Assembly: GCF_014873945.1 (NCBI RefSeq)
Contig: NZ_JADBEC010000001.1
Location: 2,088,001 to 2,152,000, forward strand
From: Rhizobium viscosum
GTDB taxonomy: Bacteria; Pseudomonadota; Alphaproteobacteria; Rhizobiales; Rhizobiaceae
Direction of reading: 5' to 3'
DNA: 64,000 nt
This document shows, one piece after another, positions 45,196 to 57,320 of the stretch (its first letter is position 1; the number at the start of each line of letters is the position of its first letter). A model generated the notes under the pieces. It was given only the letters and a program-made list of their open reading frames with translations, was not told the DNA's origin and ran no database searches. The translations under genes and the position numbers were made by a program.

Positions 45196-45855
45196 TCAAT
45201 CCGCTGTGTTTCTGAGCGCAAGGGCTGCGGCCGCCGGACCGATGACGGCAAAGAAGAGCGTCAGGGCGATAAGGATCAGGAATGGCGGCAGGAAGGGCGC
45301 CGGTCCCACGACCGCTGCATAGCTGGCGCTGACGCCGAAGATCAGCACCGGGATCGTCAGCGGCAGGATGAGTACCGAGACCAGCAGGCCGCCACGCGGC
45401 AGTGCTATGGCAACGGCTGCACCGACAGCGCCGATGAAGGTGATCGCCGGAGAGCCGACGAAGAGCGTGAGCATGGTCGCACCGATCGCCGTCTCGTTCA
45501 TGTTCATGAAGAGGCCGAGCAATGGGGAGGCGATGACGAGCGGCAGGCTGGTTGCGGTCCAGTGGGCGGCGCATTTGATGAACACTGTCAGCACCAATGG
45601 CGTTTCCTGCATCAGCATCAAATCGAGTGAACCGTCGTCACGCTCCGCCTGGAACAGCCGATCGAGCCCGAGAAGGGCAGCGAGCAGCGCGCCGATCCAG
45701 ACGATGGCTGGACCGATGCGCGAGAGAAGCGCAAGATCAGGCCCGACGCCGAAGGGGATGACGGCGACGACGGTCAGGAAGAAGAGGATGCCGATCAGGG
45801 CGCCACCGCCGGCGCGGATGGAGAGCCTCAGGTCACGCAGGAAAAGGGCGGTCAT
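45196..45855 (-). CDS. ccmB: Haem exporter permease CcmB
   Basis: A 219-residue membrane permease with six spans, partner of the ATPase CcmA in the complex that releases holo-CcmE. FQAERDDGSLDLMLMQETPL is the conserved cytoplasmic segment. The ATG at 45855 overlaps the ccmA stop (ATGA); an upstream GTG in the same frame lies within ccmA. Confidence 0.94.
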   Translation of the reverse strand: MTALFLRDLRLSIRAGGGALIGILFFLTVVAVIPFGVGPDLALLSRIGPAIVWIGALLAALLGLDRLFQAERDDGSLDLMLMQETPLVLTVFIKCAAHWTATSLPLVIASPLLGLFMNMNETAIGATMLTLFVGSPAITFIGAVGAAVAIALPRGGLLVSVLILPLTIPVLIFGVSASYAAVVGPAPFLPPFLILIALTLFFAVIGPAAAALALRNTAD

Positions 45856-46496
45856 CCCCACACTCCCTGATCCACCCCGGCAAAACCAGTCATTTTCAGT
45901 TCCCTGGTCCCTTCCAGCCCAAGAGGCTGATGCGTCGCGGCGACGACAATCCCGCCTTTCCTGCGATGCGCTTCAATCAATTCCGTAAACAACCTGTCTG
46001 CACTGGTATCCAGCGCTGCAGTCGGCTCGTCCAGAAGCCAGACCGGACGATACGCGACCAGAAGCTTGGCGAAAGCGAAGCGGCGCTGCTGGCCGGCCGA
46101 GAGGTAGCCGAAGGGGAGGTGGGTGATGCCGGGCAGGCCGACAGCTTCGGCGGCTTCTTCGGTGCTCAGACCGGCAGCTTTGCGAGGTTCAAGGAAGGAT
46201 CTCCAGAAATCCAGATTCTCTGCAACCGTAAGTTCAGTCTTCATGGCGTTACGATGGCCAAGGTAGTGGCTGGCTTCGGCTGCCGGACGCCTCCCGGCAC
46301 TGACCGAATCAGAGGCCGTGACAGAGCCCTTTTCCGGCCTCAAAAGACCGGCGATGACGCGCAATAAAGTGGACTTTCCCGATCCGTTTTTACCCGTCAG
46401 AATAAGTGCCTCGCCGGGCTGCAAGTGAAAGGAAACGTTAACGAAAATGAGATCCTCACCGCGCCGGGCTGCCAGATTTTCAGCGGTAAGATGCAT
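45852..46496 (-). CDS. ccmA: Haem exporter ATP-binding protein CcmA
   Basis: A 214-residue ABC ATPase. Walker A GKNGSGKST is near residue 35, the signature is LSAGQQRR near residue 130, and Walker B VWLLDEP near residue 150, followed by the switch His in ATHQPL. It powers the CcmAB step of holo-CcmE release. It is the first gene of the ccmABCDG operon; divergent acnA starts 260 bases away. Confidence 0.95.
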   Translation of the reverse strand: MHLTAENLAARRGEDLIFVNVSFHLQPGEALILTGKNGSGKSTLLRVIAGLLRPEKGSVTASDSVSAGRRPAAEASHYLGHRNAMKTELTVAENLDFWRSFLEPRKAAGLSTEEAAEAVGLPGITHLPFGYLSAGQQRRFAFAKLLVAYRPVWLLDEPTAALDTSADRLFTELIEAHRRKGGIVVAATHQPLGLEGTRELKMTGFAGVDQGVWG

Positions 46497-46756
46497 GCAT
46501 CGGCTCTTTCTTCGTTGGCGCTGTCGGCAAGCTCAAAAAATGTCCAATTTTGACCTTTGTCGGTATGGCAAGTCTTTACGAAATTATCTATAAGACCTGC
46601 AACCACGCCAGCGGTCGGCGTGAATTTCATCCTTGCGCCGAACTTGAGGGCTTTCCTCACGTGCGGACAGCGGAAATGGCCGTACCCGCATCCTGATGTG
46701 CATTAAGTGCATAGGCGTTCGCACGACTGTGTTGGCTATCAGAAACGGGGTCTCTC

Positions 46757-49447
<2,691 letters not shown>

Positions 49448-49472
49448 TTGTTAAGATACTTGCCTGATAATG

Positions 49473-49507
49473 ACCGCCGGAGAGCAATTTCCGGCGGTTT
49501 TTCTTTG
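49473..49507 (+). terminator. Intrinsic terminator of acnA
   Basis: ACCGCCGGA / TCCGGCGGT is a perfect 9-bp stem with an 8-base loop followed by TTTTTCTTT, 26 bases after the acnA stop. Confidence 0.9.
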
Positions 49508-49683
49508 CGGAAAGCGAGGCTGTTTCATTGCTCACGGTGATGTGTTTCGGCCGCCATCCGCCTGGGGCTCCGTCTCACCCGTTCGTGACTTTCCGTTTGG
49601 ACTGGGAAGGATTATTCGTACGTTCATATCTCAGAGCCGGCGGTTCAGGACCGCTGCCGGCCCTGGAAAAGAGGTGCTGGTGA

Positions 49684-50424
49684 ATGTCCCCGCGTTTTAT
49701 GATCCCGTTGATCGCCGGGCTTGCTTTTGCAGGTCCTCTCCTGGCCGAAGATGGCACGCCGAAAGGCGTCGTTGAGCTGTTCACGGCGCAGGGCTGCGCC
49801 TCCTGTCCGCCGGCCGATGCCGCATTCCGCAAGCTCGTTAGCCAGGGCAATGTCATCGCGCTCGCCTATCACGTCGACTATTGGAATTATCTCGGCTGGG
49901 CCGACACGCTGAGCTCGAAGGAAAATACCGAGCGGCAGTACGGCTATGCCCGCATGATGGGCCGCAGCAACGTCTATACGCCGCAGGTAATCGTCAATGG
50001 CCGTGACCATCTCGCAGGCGCCGATCTTGCCGGTATCAACGGCAAGATAAACAGCTATGCCAACGAGGGCAAAGGCTTGACCGTGCCTGTCAGCGCTCAC
50101 ATGAGCGGCGATGAGTTGGAGATCAAGCTTGGCGCCGGCCAGGGCAAGGCCAATGTGGTGATCGTCTATTTCGACAAGGAAAAAACGATCGAGGTCGAGA
50201 AGGGCGAAAACAGCGGCAAGAAGATTTCTTACCTCCACAGTGTGACTGATGTGGAGACCGTCGGCATGTGGGATGGCAAGGCTACGACGCTCACTCTGCC
50301 GGCGAGCGTGATGGAAAAACCGGATCTCGAGGGGTCGGCGATTCTCTTGCAGTCTGTGACTGACAACGGCGATCCAGGAGCGATCCTCGGCGCGACAGTC
50401 GTCATGGCAGGAAAAAATATCTAA
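49684..50424 (+). CDS. DUF1223 domain protein (thioredoxin-like, periplasmic)
   Basis: A 246-residue protein of the DUF1223 family. Residues 1-21 are a signal peptide (ending PLLA). It has a thioredoxin-like domain with a CxxC motif at GCASCPPADAAF, YHVDYWNYLGWADTLSS, and YTPQVIVNGRDHLAG, which recalls the cis-proline loop. The C-terminal half is beta-rich. Its function is unknown; a disulfide role in the periplasm is plausible from the CxxC. Confidence 0.87.
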   Translation: MSPRFMIPLIAGLAFAGPLLAEDGTPKGVVELFTAQGCASCPPADAAFRKLVSQGNVIALAYHVDYWNYLGWADTLSSKENTERQYGYARMMGRSNVYTPQVIVNGRDHLAGADLAGINGKINSYANEGKGLTVPVSAHMSGDELEIKLGAGQGKANVVIVYFDKEKTIEVEKGENSGKKISYLHSVTDVETVGMWDGKATTLTLPASVMEKPDLEGSAILLQSVTDNGDPGAILGATVVMAGKNI

Positions 50425-50613
50425 GAATTTCATTCACTTGCGGGTGAATGTCAGGCGGCCCGGCCAAGCGTATTCGGGGCTGGGGTTAAGGTCGATACGC
50501 TCCGCCGGGCCCTTTGGCGCGCTGGCGCCAAACTGGAACCTATAGTTCTCTTGGAAATGAGGCGCTGTTTTGACTGAAATGCGGCACTCCGCAGAAAGCA
50601 GGTTTCGTCCCCA

Positions 50614-50677
50614 GTGTGACAGTCGGTGCCCTTGCAATTTGCTGCGGCTCGGGCAAACTGTCACTCTCCTGTCACAC
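50614..50677. promoter_or_regulatory. Inverted and direct TGTCAC motifs upstream of the DUF2794 gene
   Basis: GTGTGACAG (50614-50622) and CTGTCACAC (50669-50677) are a perfect inverted pair; a third copy CTGTCAC is at 50658-50664. They lie 21-84 bases before the DUF2794 start at 50698 and could be a regulator-binding array. The regulator is unknown. Confidence 0.4.
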
Positions 50678-50697
50678 GTGGAGGTCTTGGGAGTCTG

Positions 50698-51099
50698 ATG
50701 ACAGATACGCCGGATTTGCGATACGGCGAAAGCCGCTCCGTCGACAATAGCTCTTCAACCGTCGTTGATCTCAAGGAATACAGACAGAACAAAGATCCGA
50801 TGCCAGTGACGTTTCACCGGCGGGAGCTCGACCAGATTCTGTGGATCTATGGTCGAATGGTGGGCGAAGGCGAGTGGAAAGACTACGCCATCGACCACAC
50901 TGGGGAGAAGGCGGTGTTCTCCGTCTTCAAGCGTTCGGGCGAAATGCCGCTCTTCCGCATCGAGAAGAATCCGAAGCTTGCTGCCAAGCAGGGCGCCTTT
51001 TCGGTCGTGAACATCAACGGCATGATCCTGAAGCGCGGCCATGAGCTTGGGCCAGTCCTGAAGGTTTTCGACAAGTCGCTGAAGCTCGTCGACAAGTAA
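50698..51099 (+). CDS. DUF2794 family protein
   Basis: A 133-residue protein of DUF2794, a family confined mainly to alphaproteobacteria and of unknown function. The pattern VVDLKEYRQ, VTFHRRELDQILWIYGRMV, DYAIDH and FSVFKRSGEMPLFRIEK is family-typical. I choose the ATG at 50698 with GGGAG upstream. It converges on the GNAT gene. Confidence 0.88.
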   Translation: MTDTPDLRYGESRSVDNSSSTVVDLKEYRQNKDPMPVTFHRRELDQILWIYGRMVGEGEWKDYAIDHTGEKAVFSVFKRSGEMPLFRIEKNPKLAAKQGAFSVVNINGMILKRGHELGPVLKVFDKSLKLVDK

Positions 51100-51105
51100 G
51101 CGATA

Positions 51106-51663
51106 TCACCCCTTGAACAACGTGCCCGGATAGGTTTCAGGGTCGGGATGGGTTTCTGTTCCTTCGCCCAGTCTGCGCTGCATTAGCATCGTATCGAGCC
51201 AGCGGCCATGCTTGTATCCGGCACCTTTCATCAGGCCGATCTCTTCGAAACCCAGCGAACGATGAAGCGCGATAGAAGCCGGGCTTGCACCACCGATGAC
51301 AGCGGTCATCTGGCGGAAGCCAGAGACGGTGCAGCGCGAAATCAGCTCTCCAAGAAGCAGTTTGCCGATGCCCTTGCCGCGCGCCTCCGTGCCTAGATAA
51401 ATCGAATCCTCGACCAGCCAGCGATAGGCCGGGCGGGTGCGGAAGGCCGAGGCATAGGCATAGCCGAGCAGGGTTCCGTCCTCGGCTGTTGCGGCGATAT
51501 AAGGATAGCCCTGCTCGCGAATAGCGGAGTAGCGGGCCGTCATTTCCGTCTCGGCCGGCGGCACGATCTCGTAACTCGATGTGCCGCTCAGCACAGCTTC
51601 GCGGTAGATTTCAGTAATGGCGGGAAGATCGGAAGGAAGGGCGTCGCGCAGGAGAGGGAGCAT
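51106..51663 (-). CDS. GNAT-family N-acetyltransferase (phosphinothricin acetyltransferase-like)
   Basis: A 185-residue GNAT enzyme resembling PAT/Pat-type amino acid or methionine sulfoximine acetyltransferases. The acetyl-CoA loop is GTEARGKGIGKLL near residue 95, preceded by VEDSIYL and followed by IGGASPASIALHRSLGF. I choose the ATG at 51663, the family-like start (MLPLLRDALPSDLPAI); the ribosome binding site is weak. Substrate not predictable. Confidence 0.88.
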   Translation of the reverse strand: MLPLLRDALPSDLPAITEIYREAVLSGTSSYEIVPPAETEMTARYSAIREQGYPYIAATAEDGTLLGYAYASAFRTRPAYRWLVEDSIYLGTEARGKGIGKLLLGELISRCTVSGFRQMTAVIGGASPASIALHRSLGFEEIGLMKGAGYKHGRWLDTMLMQRRLGEGTETHPDPETYPGTLFKG

Positions 51664-51728
51664 TTCGGATCGATCGGCACGGTTGGATGACGGCTTACGT
51701 TGAAGCACTCCAGCGAACTGCCCGCAAC

Positions 51729-51754
51729 AAAAAAGGCGGCCGAAGCCGCCTTTT
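51729..51754 (-). terminator. Intrinsic terminator of the Bax inhibitor-1 gene
   Basis: On the minus strand AAAAGGCGGC-TTCG-GCCGCCTTTT, a perfect 10-bp stem with a stable TTCG loop, followed by TTTGTTG. It lies about 20 bases after the stop at 51774. Confidence 0.9.
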
Positions 51755-51773
51755 CGTTTTCAGTCCAGCCTGC

Positions 51774-52502
51774 TTACTTACGGTTGCCCATGAACTGCAG
51801 CAGGAACATGAAGAGGTTGATGAAGTCGAGATAGAGTGTCAGAGCGCCCATGATGGCCTTGCGGCCAGCGACGTCATAACCGTCTGCTTCATAATACATT
51901 TCCTTGATCCGCTGGGTATCGTAGGCGGTGAGGCCCGCGAAGATCAGCACGCCAATCACGGAGATTGCGAACTGCAGGGCCGACGAAGCCAGGAAGATGT
52001 TGACCAGCGAAGCGATGATCAGGCCGAAGAGACCCATGATCAGGAACGAGCCCATCGCCGACAGGTCACGCTTGGTCGTGTAGCCGTAGAGCGACAGCGC
52101 ACCGAAGGAGGCGGCGGTCACGAAGAAGGTTTGCGTGATGCTCGACTGCGTATAGATCAGGAAGATCGACGACAGCGAGAGGCCGACCAGTGCGGCATAG
52201 ACCCAGAAGGTTGTCTGAGCCGCAGCCACGCTCATGCGGTTAATGCGGAAGCTCAGGAAGAAGACCGCCGCAAGAGGTGCAAGGATCACGACCCAGCGCA
52301 GTGGCGACTGGTACAGCACCTGGCCGAACTGGGTGAGCTGGCCGTCCTGGACGGCGAAGGTGAATGCGAAATAGGCGGCCAAACCAGTGATCGCCAGACC
52401 CAGCGCCATCAGGTTGTAGACCTTGAGCATATAAGCGCGGAGGCCTTGATCAATCACTTCGCCGGTTTGTGCACGGCTTTGGTAGTTACGAAGATCAGCC
52501 AT
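51774..52502 (-). CDS. Bax inhibitor-1/YccA family membrane protein
   Basis: A 242-residue membrane protein with seven predicted spans, of the BI-1/YccA/TMBIM family. The conserved motif YDTQRIKEMYYEADGYD with Asp residues, shared by the family's calcium/pH channel, lies near residue 195. In E. coli YccA inhibits FtsH; in other organisms family members act as ion leak channels. The gene is followed by a strong terminator. Confidence 0.92.
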   Translation of the reverse strand: MADLRNYQSRAQTGEVIDQGLRAYMLKVYNLMALGLAITGLAAYFAFTFAVQDGQLTQFGQVLYQSPLRWVVILAPLAAVFFLSFRINRMSVAAAQTTFWVYAALVGLSLSSIFLIYTQSSITQTFFVTAASFGALSLYGYTTKRDLSAMGSFLIMGLFGLIIASLVNIFLASSALQFAISVIGVLIFAGLTAYDTQRIKEMYYEADGYDVAGRKAIMGALTLYLDFINLFMFLLQFMGNRK

Positions 52503-52681
52503 AGTTTCCTCTTACAAGCTCCGATGGAAATACGGTGTCGGGTTTACGACCCGGGCGCCGCTGCGGAGCTTCCAGCATGCCTGCTGACAATATGAGGCTT
52601 TCGCCCATTTCAAACAAGGCCTTTGCAATCTGCCGTTCGGTTAAATCGCCGTAAGGTGAAGGGATTTAGGCTTCCCACCCG

Positions 52682-55225
52682 TTACAGCTCGCGCAAAACG
52701 GGTGATGCCTTCTGTCCGAGAATGCGCCAAGTGCCGATCAGGCCGATGCCGACGGTCAATACAAGGGCGGTGACAAGCGTGAGACCCGCGACATCAGGCA
52801 TGAAGCTGGAGGGTAGGCGCATGATGCGACTGACGATGAACCAGGCAGCGACACCGCCGGCAAAGAGCGCGAAAATCGCAGTGGCCACACCGAGGATGAG
52901 ATATTCGTAGCTGAAGGCACGGATCAGCATGGCCCTCGTCGCGCCAAGCGTTTTCAGCACCACAGCATCATGAGTGCGCGCTCGATTTCCGGCGGCAAGT
53001 GCGCCGGCCAGCACGAGAACGGAGGCGATGAGTGCAACGGATGCTGCAGCGCGGATGGCGGTCGCAAGCTCGCCGACCAACTGGTTGACGATATCGATCG
53101 CGTCCTTGACACGCACGCTGGTGATCGTCGGATAGGCATTGGTCACCGATTTCAGGATCGCGGCGTCCTCCGCCTCGGTCGAGGCAGGGTCGGTCAGTGT
53201 CGCCAGCCACGCATGCGGGGCACCACGGAAGGTGTTCGGCGAGAAGACCATCACGAAGTTGATCGACAGCGATTCCCACTCGACCCGCCGCAGATTGGCG
53301 ATCTTGGCCGTGATGTTGCGGCCGAGGACGTTGACAGTCACGGTATCGCCGATCTTCAGGCCGAGTTCATGCGCCTCTTCCGCGGAAAAGGAAACGAGCG
53401 GCTCGCCACTGTAATCCTTTGGCCACCATTGACCTTCGACAAGTGTCGAATTTTCCGGCGGGCTTTCCTCGTAGGTGATGCCGCGGTCGCCGTTGAGCAC
53501 CCAGCGGCCAGCCGCCGGAACATTCATCTTGGTCACGTCCTGGCCGTTAAAGGCGATGATGCGGCCGCGCAGCATCGGTACTTCCACCAGTTTGCCATTT
53601 GGTGATCGGGTGTGGATCAGGTTGCGGAAGGTATCGAGTTCGGCGCCCTGGATATCAACGAAGAAGAAATTCGGCGCGCCTTCATTCATGCGGCCGGTCA
53701 ATTGCTGGCGCAGATTGCCGTCGATCAGCGTCAGCGTCACGAGCAGCGCAAGACCGAGACCGAGTGAGAGGACGACGGAGGGCGTCAGTGCCCCGGGGCG
53801 ATGGATATTACCGATCGCCAGCCGCAGCGCCGGCGAGTTGACGCGCGGGCTTCTGCGCGCCAGCCAGGCGATCAACGCCGCGACGAGACGCAAGATAACG
53901 AAGGCGAAGATGATGGCGCCGACGAAGATCACGGCGATGAAGCGGTCATAAGCGGTAAAGATGGCAAGGCCTGCCAGCGCTGCCATGAAGAGCACGGCCA
54001 GCAGTACATAGGGCCAGGAGGGCAGGCGGCGTGCCTCGAAACCCTGTTCGCGGAAGAGTGCGGTTGCCGGCACTTCGCGTGCATGGCCGAGCGGCAGGAT
54101 GGCGAAGGCAAGCGTCGTCAGCATGCCGAAGAGGGCCGCAAGAAGCAGAGCGCCGGGATAAAGCGTCGGATCGGTGGAGACCGGCAGGAACTGGGCAAGG
54201 AACTGCGCTGCCAGCATCGGTGACAATGCGCCGAACACAAGACCGACCAGGATACCGGCTGCCGCGATAATGCCGATCTGGAAAAGATAGATCCAGACCA
54301 CGACGGCGGCAGGCGCGCCCAGGCATTTGAAGGTGGCGATCGTCGTACGCTTGGCATCGAGGAAGGCGCGGACCGCGTTGGCGACGCCGACGCCGCCGAC
54401 GATCAGTGCGGTCAGGCCGACCAGCGTGAGGAACTGCGAGAAGCGGGTGATGTTTTCCGTCAGCGATGGGGCGGCGCGATCGCTGGTGCGGACCGACCAG
54501 CCGGCCGAAGGGAATTCCCTGGTGGCGCGGGCCTGGATACCGCTCATCGTGCTGCGGTCTTCCAGCTTGATCTTGTAGACGTGCTCTACAAGGCTGCCGG
54601 TCTGGATCAGGCCGGATGCCTGAAGCGCGTTTCGGCTGATGAGCATGCGGGGGGCGAAGCCGAAGCCTTCCGAGAGCGCATCCGGCTCGGTCTTGACCGT
54701 GCCCGTGATACTGAGCTTGACGTTGCCGAGCAGCAATTCGTCGCCGATCCGCAGTCCCAGTCGCTCCAGCAGCAGCGGAGCGACGACAGCGCCATAAGTG
54801 CCGCCTTCGCCTGATAGCAGTGAGGCGAGCGGATAATTCGGCTCCGCTACAAAAGTGCCGTAGAGCGGATAGGCATCGTCGACGGCCTTGACCTCGACCA
54901 GTGCCTGATCCGAACCATCAGGCTTGCGGGCCATTGAGCGCAGACCGGTGGAAACGGAGACCTCGCCGAGGCCTCGGAGGAAATTCATCTCCTCTGGCGT
55001 GGCTTCGCGGTTGTTGAGCTCGAAGCGGACATCACCTGCTAGAAGCTCCTGCCCCTGCAAGGCGATCGTATCAGTGATAGACTGCGAGACCGAGTTGACG
55101 GCCGCGATCGCGGCGGTGCCGAGAGCGATACAGGCGAGGAAGATGTAGAAGCCCCTCAAGCCGCCGCGCAGCTCGCGAAGGGCCAGACGGAAGGCGAGCG
55201 AGATGCGCGGAGTGACGATCGTCAT
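52682..55225 (-). CDS. ABC transporter permease, YbbP/FtsX-type
   Basis: An 847-residue membrane protein with the YbbP arrangement: an N-terminal span, a large periplasmic domain, and two FtsX-type domains with about eight to ten spans in all. RALFKTLGATRAMLIRAFSYEYLILG-like sequence near the end (VVLKTLGATRAMLIRAFSYE) is the coupling segment. The pair YbbA-YbbP beside TesA is conserved in proteobacteria and may extract lipids or lipoproteins in the inner membrane. Its start overlaps the ATPase gene by four bases. Confidence 0.92.
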   Translation of the reverse strand: MTIVTPRISLAFRLALRELRGGLRGFYIFLACIALGTAAIAAVNSVSQSITDTIALQGQELLAGDVRFELNNREATPEEMNFLRGLGEVSVSTGLRSMARKPDGSDQALVEVKAVDDAYPLYGTFVAEPNYPLASLLSGEGGTYGAVVAPLLLERLGLRIGDELLLGNVKLSITGTVKTEPDALSEGFGFAPRMLISRNALQASGLIQTGSLVEHVYKIKLEDRSTMSGIQARATREFPSAGWSVRTSDRAAPSLTENITRFSQFLTLVGLTALIVGGVGVANAVRAFLDAKRTTIATFKCLGAPAAVVVWIYLFQIGIIAAAGILVGLVFGALSPMLAAQFLAQFLPVSTDPTLYPGALLLAALFGMLTTLAFAILPLGHAREVPATALFREQGFEARRLPSWPYVLLAVLFMAALAGLAIFTAYDRFIAVIFVGAIIFAFVILRLVAALIAWLARRSPRVNSPALRLAIGNIHRPGALTPSVVLSLGLGLALLVTLTLIDGNLRQQLTGRMNEGAPNFFFVDIQGAELDTFRNLIHTRSPNGKLVEVPMLRGRIIAFNGQDVTKMNVPAAGRWVLNGDRGITYEESPPENSTLVEGQWWPKDYSGEPLVSFSAEEAHELGLKIGDTVTVNVLGRNITAKIANLRRVEWESLSINFVMVFSPNTFRGAPHAWLATLTDPASTEAEDAAILKSVTNAYPTITSVRVKDAIDIVNQLVGELATAIRAAASVALIASVLVLAGALAAGNRARTHDAVVLKTLGATRAMLIRAFSYEYLILGVATAIFALFAGGVAAWFIVSRIMRLPSSFMPDVAGLTLVTALVLTVGIGLIGTWRILGQKASPVLREL

Positions 55226-55941
55226 GCAATCGCCGCCTCGGACGTCGCCTCTGATTGGCGGACGGCGCTATCGCCCTCGATGCGCCCGGACCGGACGCGG
55301 ATCTGGCGCGAGCAGCGATTGGCGAGACCGATATCGTGAGTGACGAGCAGCAGGGTCATGCCGCGCTCGGCCTGTTTGGAAAACAGGAGATCAGCGATCT
55401 GCCGGCCGGTATCGGTGTCGAGATTGCCGGTCGGCTCGTCAGCAATAAGCAGGGCAGGTGAGGGGGCGAGCGCACGGGCGATCGCCACACGCTGCTGCTC
55501 TCCGCCCGAGAGCTGGCCGGGATAGTGGCTCAGGCGTTCGCCGAGGCCGACGGCGTTCAGTTCGCGTTCGGCGATCTCGAAGGGGTTGGGAACATTGGCG
55601 AGCTCGAGCGGCACTGCGACATTTTCCAACGCCGTCATGTTGGCGATCAGATGGAACGACTGGAAGACGATGCCGATGTTGCGGCCGCGGAAATCGGCGA
55701 CCTGATCCTCACTCAGCGCATGCAGGGGCGTGTCATTGATGTTGATCTCGCCGCTGTCGAGCTTTTCCAGGCCAGCAAGCACCATCAGCAGCGTGGACTT
55801 GCCGGAACCCGAGGGCCCGACAATACCGACGGATTCTCCTGCGCCGATCTTGAGATCAATGCCTTTCAGCACATGGACGGAGGCAGCAGCATTGCCGAGA
55901 GTCAAATCGGCGTGTTTCAGATCGATGATGGTTTTGGCCAA
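55222..55941 (-). CDS. ABC transporter ATP-binding protein, YbbA-type
   Basis: A 239-residue ABC ATPase of the LolD/YbbA family. Walker A is GPSGSGKST near residue 46, the signature LSGGEQQR near residue 145 and Walker [13 protein letters not shown] near residue 170. I choose a TTG start at 55941 ([17 protein letters not shown]), with AGGG upstream; the open frame to 56085 overlaps the divergent tesA-like gene. It couples to the large permease by a four-base overlap. Confidence 0.88.
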   Translation of the reverse strand: MAKTIIDLKHADLTLGNAAASVHVLKGIDLKIGAGESVGIVGPSGSGKSTLLMVLAGLEKLDSGEININDTPLHALSEDQVADFRGRNIGIVFQSFHLIANMTALENVAVPLELANVPNPFEIAERELNAVGLGERLSHYPGQLSGGEQQRVAIARALAPSPALLIADEPTGNLDTDTGRQIADLLFSKQAERGMTLLLVTHDIGLANRCSRQIRVRSGRIEGDSAVRQSEATSEAAIA

Positions 55942-56013
55942 CAGAAATCGCCCTATATAGTTCCGTAACCGAATGGCCGCATAACGGCACCTAGCCAATC
56001 TAGGGAAAGCATT

Positions 56014-56658
56014 ATGAGATTTAAAGTTGCCGCCCTTCACTTCGCTGTCATTGTCTTCTCCCTGATTTTCTCGACGGTTGCGCAAGCACGCACGATCAAT
56101 CTGGTCGGTTTCGGCGACAGCCTGATGGCGGGTTACCAGTTGCCGCCAGGCGACGGCTTTCCAGAGAAGCTGCAGGCGGCTCTGAAGGCCAGAGGGATTG
56201 ACGTTTCGATCACCAATGCCGGCGTCTCGGGTGACACCACCACAGGTGGGCTTGCGCGAATCGACTGGTCCATTCCTGACGGAACCGACGGGGTGATTCT
56301 CGAACTCGGCGCCAATGATGCGCTTCGCGGTATCCCGCCGGAGCAGAGCGAAAAGAATCTCGACCAGATGATAAGCCGGTTAAAAGAGCGCGGCATTGCC
56401 GTGCTCCTTGCCGGCATGATGGCGCCGCCGAACATGGGTGCAGACTATGCCGAACGCTTCAACCCGATCTACCAGAAACTTGCGGAAAAACATGGGGTTG
56501 AGCTCTATCCATTTTTCCTCGACGGTGTGGTGCTGGATGCGGACCTGAAGCTCGATGATGGCATGCATCCCAATGCCAGGGGCGTGGATGTGATGGTGGA
56601 GAAGATGGAGCCGGCTGTCACAAAATTCGTCGAGACGATTTCTTCTGTGAAGAAATAG
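56014..56658 (+). CDS. tesA: Arylesterase / lysophospholipase TesA (GDSL family)
   Basis: A 214-residue SGNH hydrolase with a signal peptide (about residues 1-25, ending VAQA). The catalytic Ser is in GFGDSLMAGYQL near residue 35, the Asn in LELGANDALRG and the Asp-His in DGMHPNARG. E. coli TesA is a thioesterase/protease I of the periplasm. The arrangement divergent from ybbA-ybbP is conserved in proteobacteria, suggesting shared substrates. Confidence 0.94.
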   Translation: MRFKVAALHFAVIVFSLIFSTVAQARTINLVGFGDSLMAGYQLPPGDGFPEKLQAALKARGIDVSITNAGVSGDTTTGGLARIDWSIPDGTDGVILELGANDALRGIPPEQSEKNLDQMISRLKERGIAVLLAGMMAPPNMGADYAERFNPIYQKLAEKHGVELYPFFLDGVVLDADLKLDDGMHPNARGVDVMVEKMEPAVTKFVETISSVKK

Positions 56659-56726
56659 GGGCTTGCACAGGTTTGTAATGCGTGATTCCGTGTGAGCACC
56701 TGCAAAAGATTCGGGGAGTGCTCGTT

Positions 56727-57320
56727 ATGCCGAGACTATTTACCGCCCTCGAAATTCCGCGCAATGCGGCGATGAGCCTGTCATTGTTGCGCGGTGGTCT
56801 TCCCGGAGCACGATGGATCGATGTGGAGAATTACCACATTACACTTCGCTTCATCGGCGATGTCGATGGACGCACGGCAGACGAAATCGTCGAGCGTCTC
56901 GATCGCATCGACCGGCCGGAATTCCAGCTCCGGCTTGAAGGCATCGGCTCCTTTGGCTCCAAGAAACCGCATTCGATCTGGGCGGGAGTTTCTCCTTCGC
57001 CTGAAATGTACGCCCTGCAGGGCGAGATCGAACGCATCTGCCAGCGCATCGGCCTGCCGCCGGATCCGCGCAAATTCACACCGCATGTCACACTTGCCCG
57101 GCTGAAATATTCGCGCGTCGACGACGTCGTCCATTACCTCGCCGGCCGCGGCAACTTCCAGACCTCGACCTTCACCGTGCCGCGCTTCGTGCTTCTGTCG
57201 TCACGCGAATCGGTCGGCGGCGGACCTTATCTTACCGAGGAAGTCTTCCCGCTCCACGAGCCGCTGACGGTGCCAAGCCTCTCGACCAACGTGTTGCAGC
57301 CGCTGAAGAGCCTAGCATAA
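56727..57320 (+). CDS. thpR: RNA 2',3'-cyclic phosphodiesterase (2'-5' RNA ligase family)
   Basis: A 197-residue 2H phosphoesterase with both histidine motifs: HITLRF near residue 37 and HVTLAR near residue 120. The end of the family domain is FVLLSSRESVGGGPYLTEEVFPL; then come about 20 further residues. I choose the ATG at 56727 with GGGGAG upstream. Its 3' end overlaps the convergent phosphatase gene by 94 bases, an unusual amount. Biological substrate not known. Confidence 0.9.
   Translation: MPRLFTALEIPRNAAMSLSLLRGGLPGARWIDVENYHITLRFIGDVDGRTADEIVERLDRIDRPEFQLRLEGIGSFGSKKPHSIWAGVSPSPEMYALQGEIERICQRIGLPPDPRKFTPHVTLARLKYSRVDDVVHYLAGRGNFQTSTFTVPRFVLLSSRESVGGGPYLTEEVFPLHEPLTVPSLSTNVLQPLKSLA

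Noticed and set aside
44287..45630. A 447-codon plus-strand frame opposite ccmC, ccmD and ccmB
   Set aside because: Antisense shadow; the ccm genes are established by motif, overlap and order.
50434..50664. A 76-codon minus-strand frame between the DUF1223 and DUF2794 genes
   Set aside because: No family is recognised, and it overlaps the promoter region of DUF2794 with its repeated TGTCAC motifs. Evidence is too thin for a gene call.
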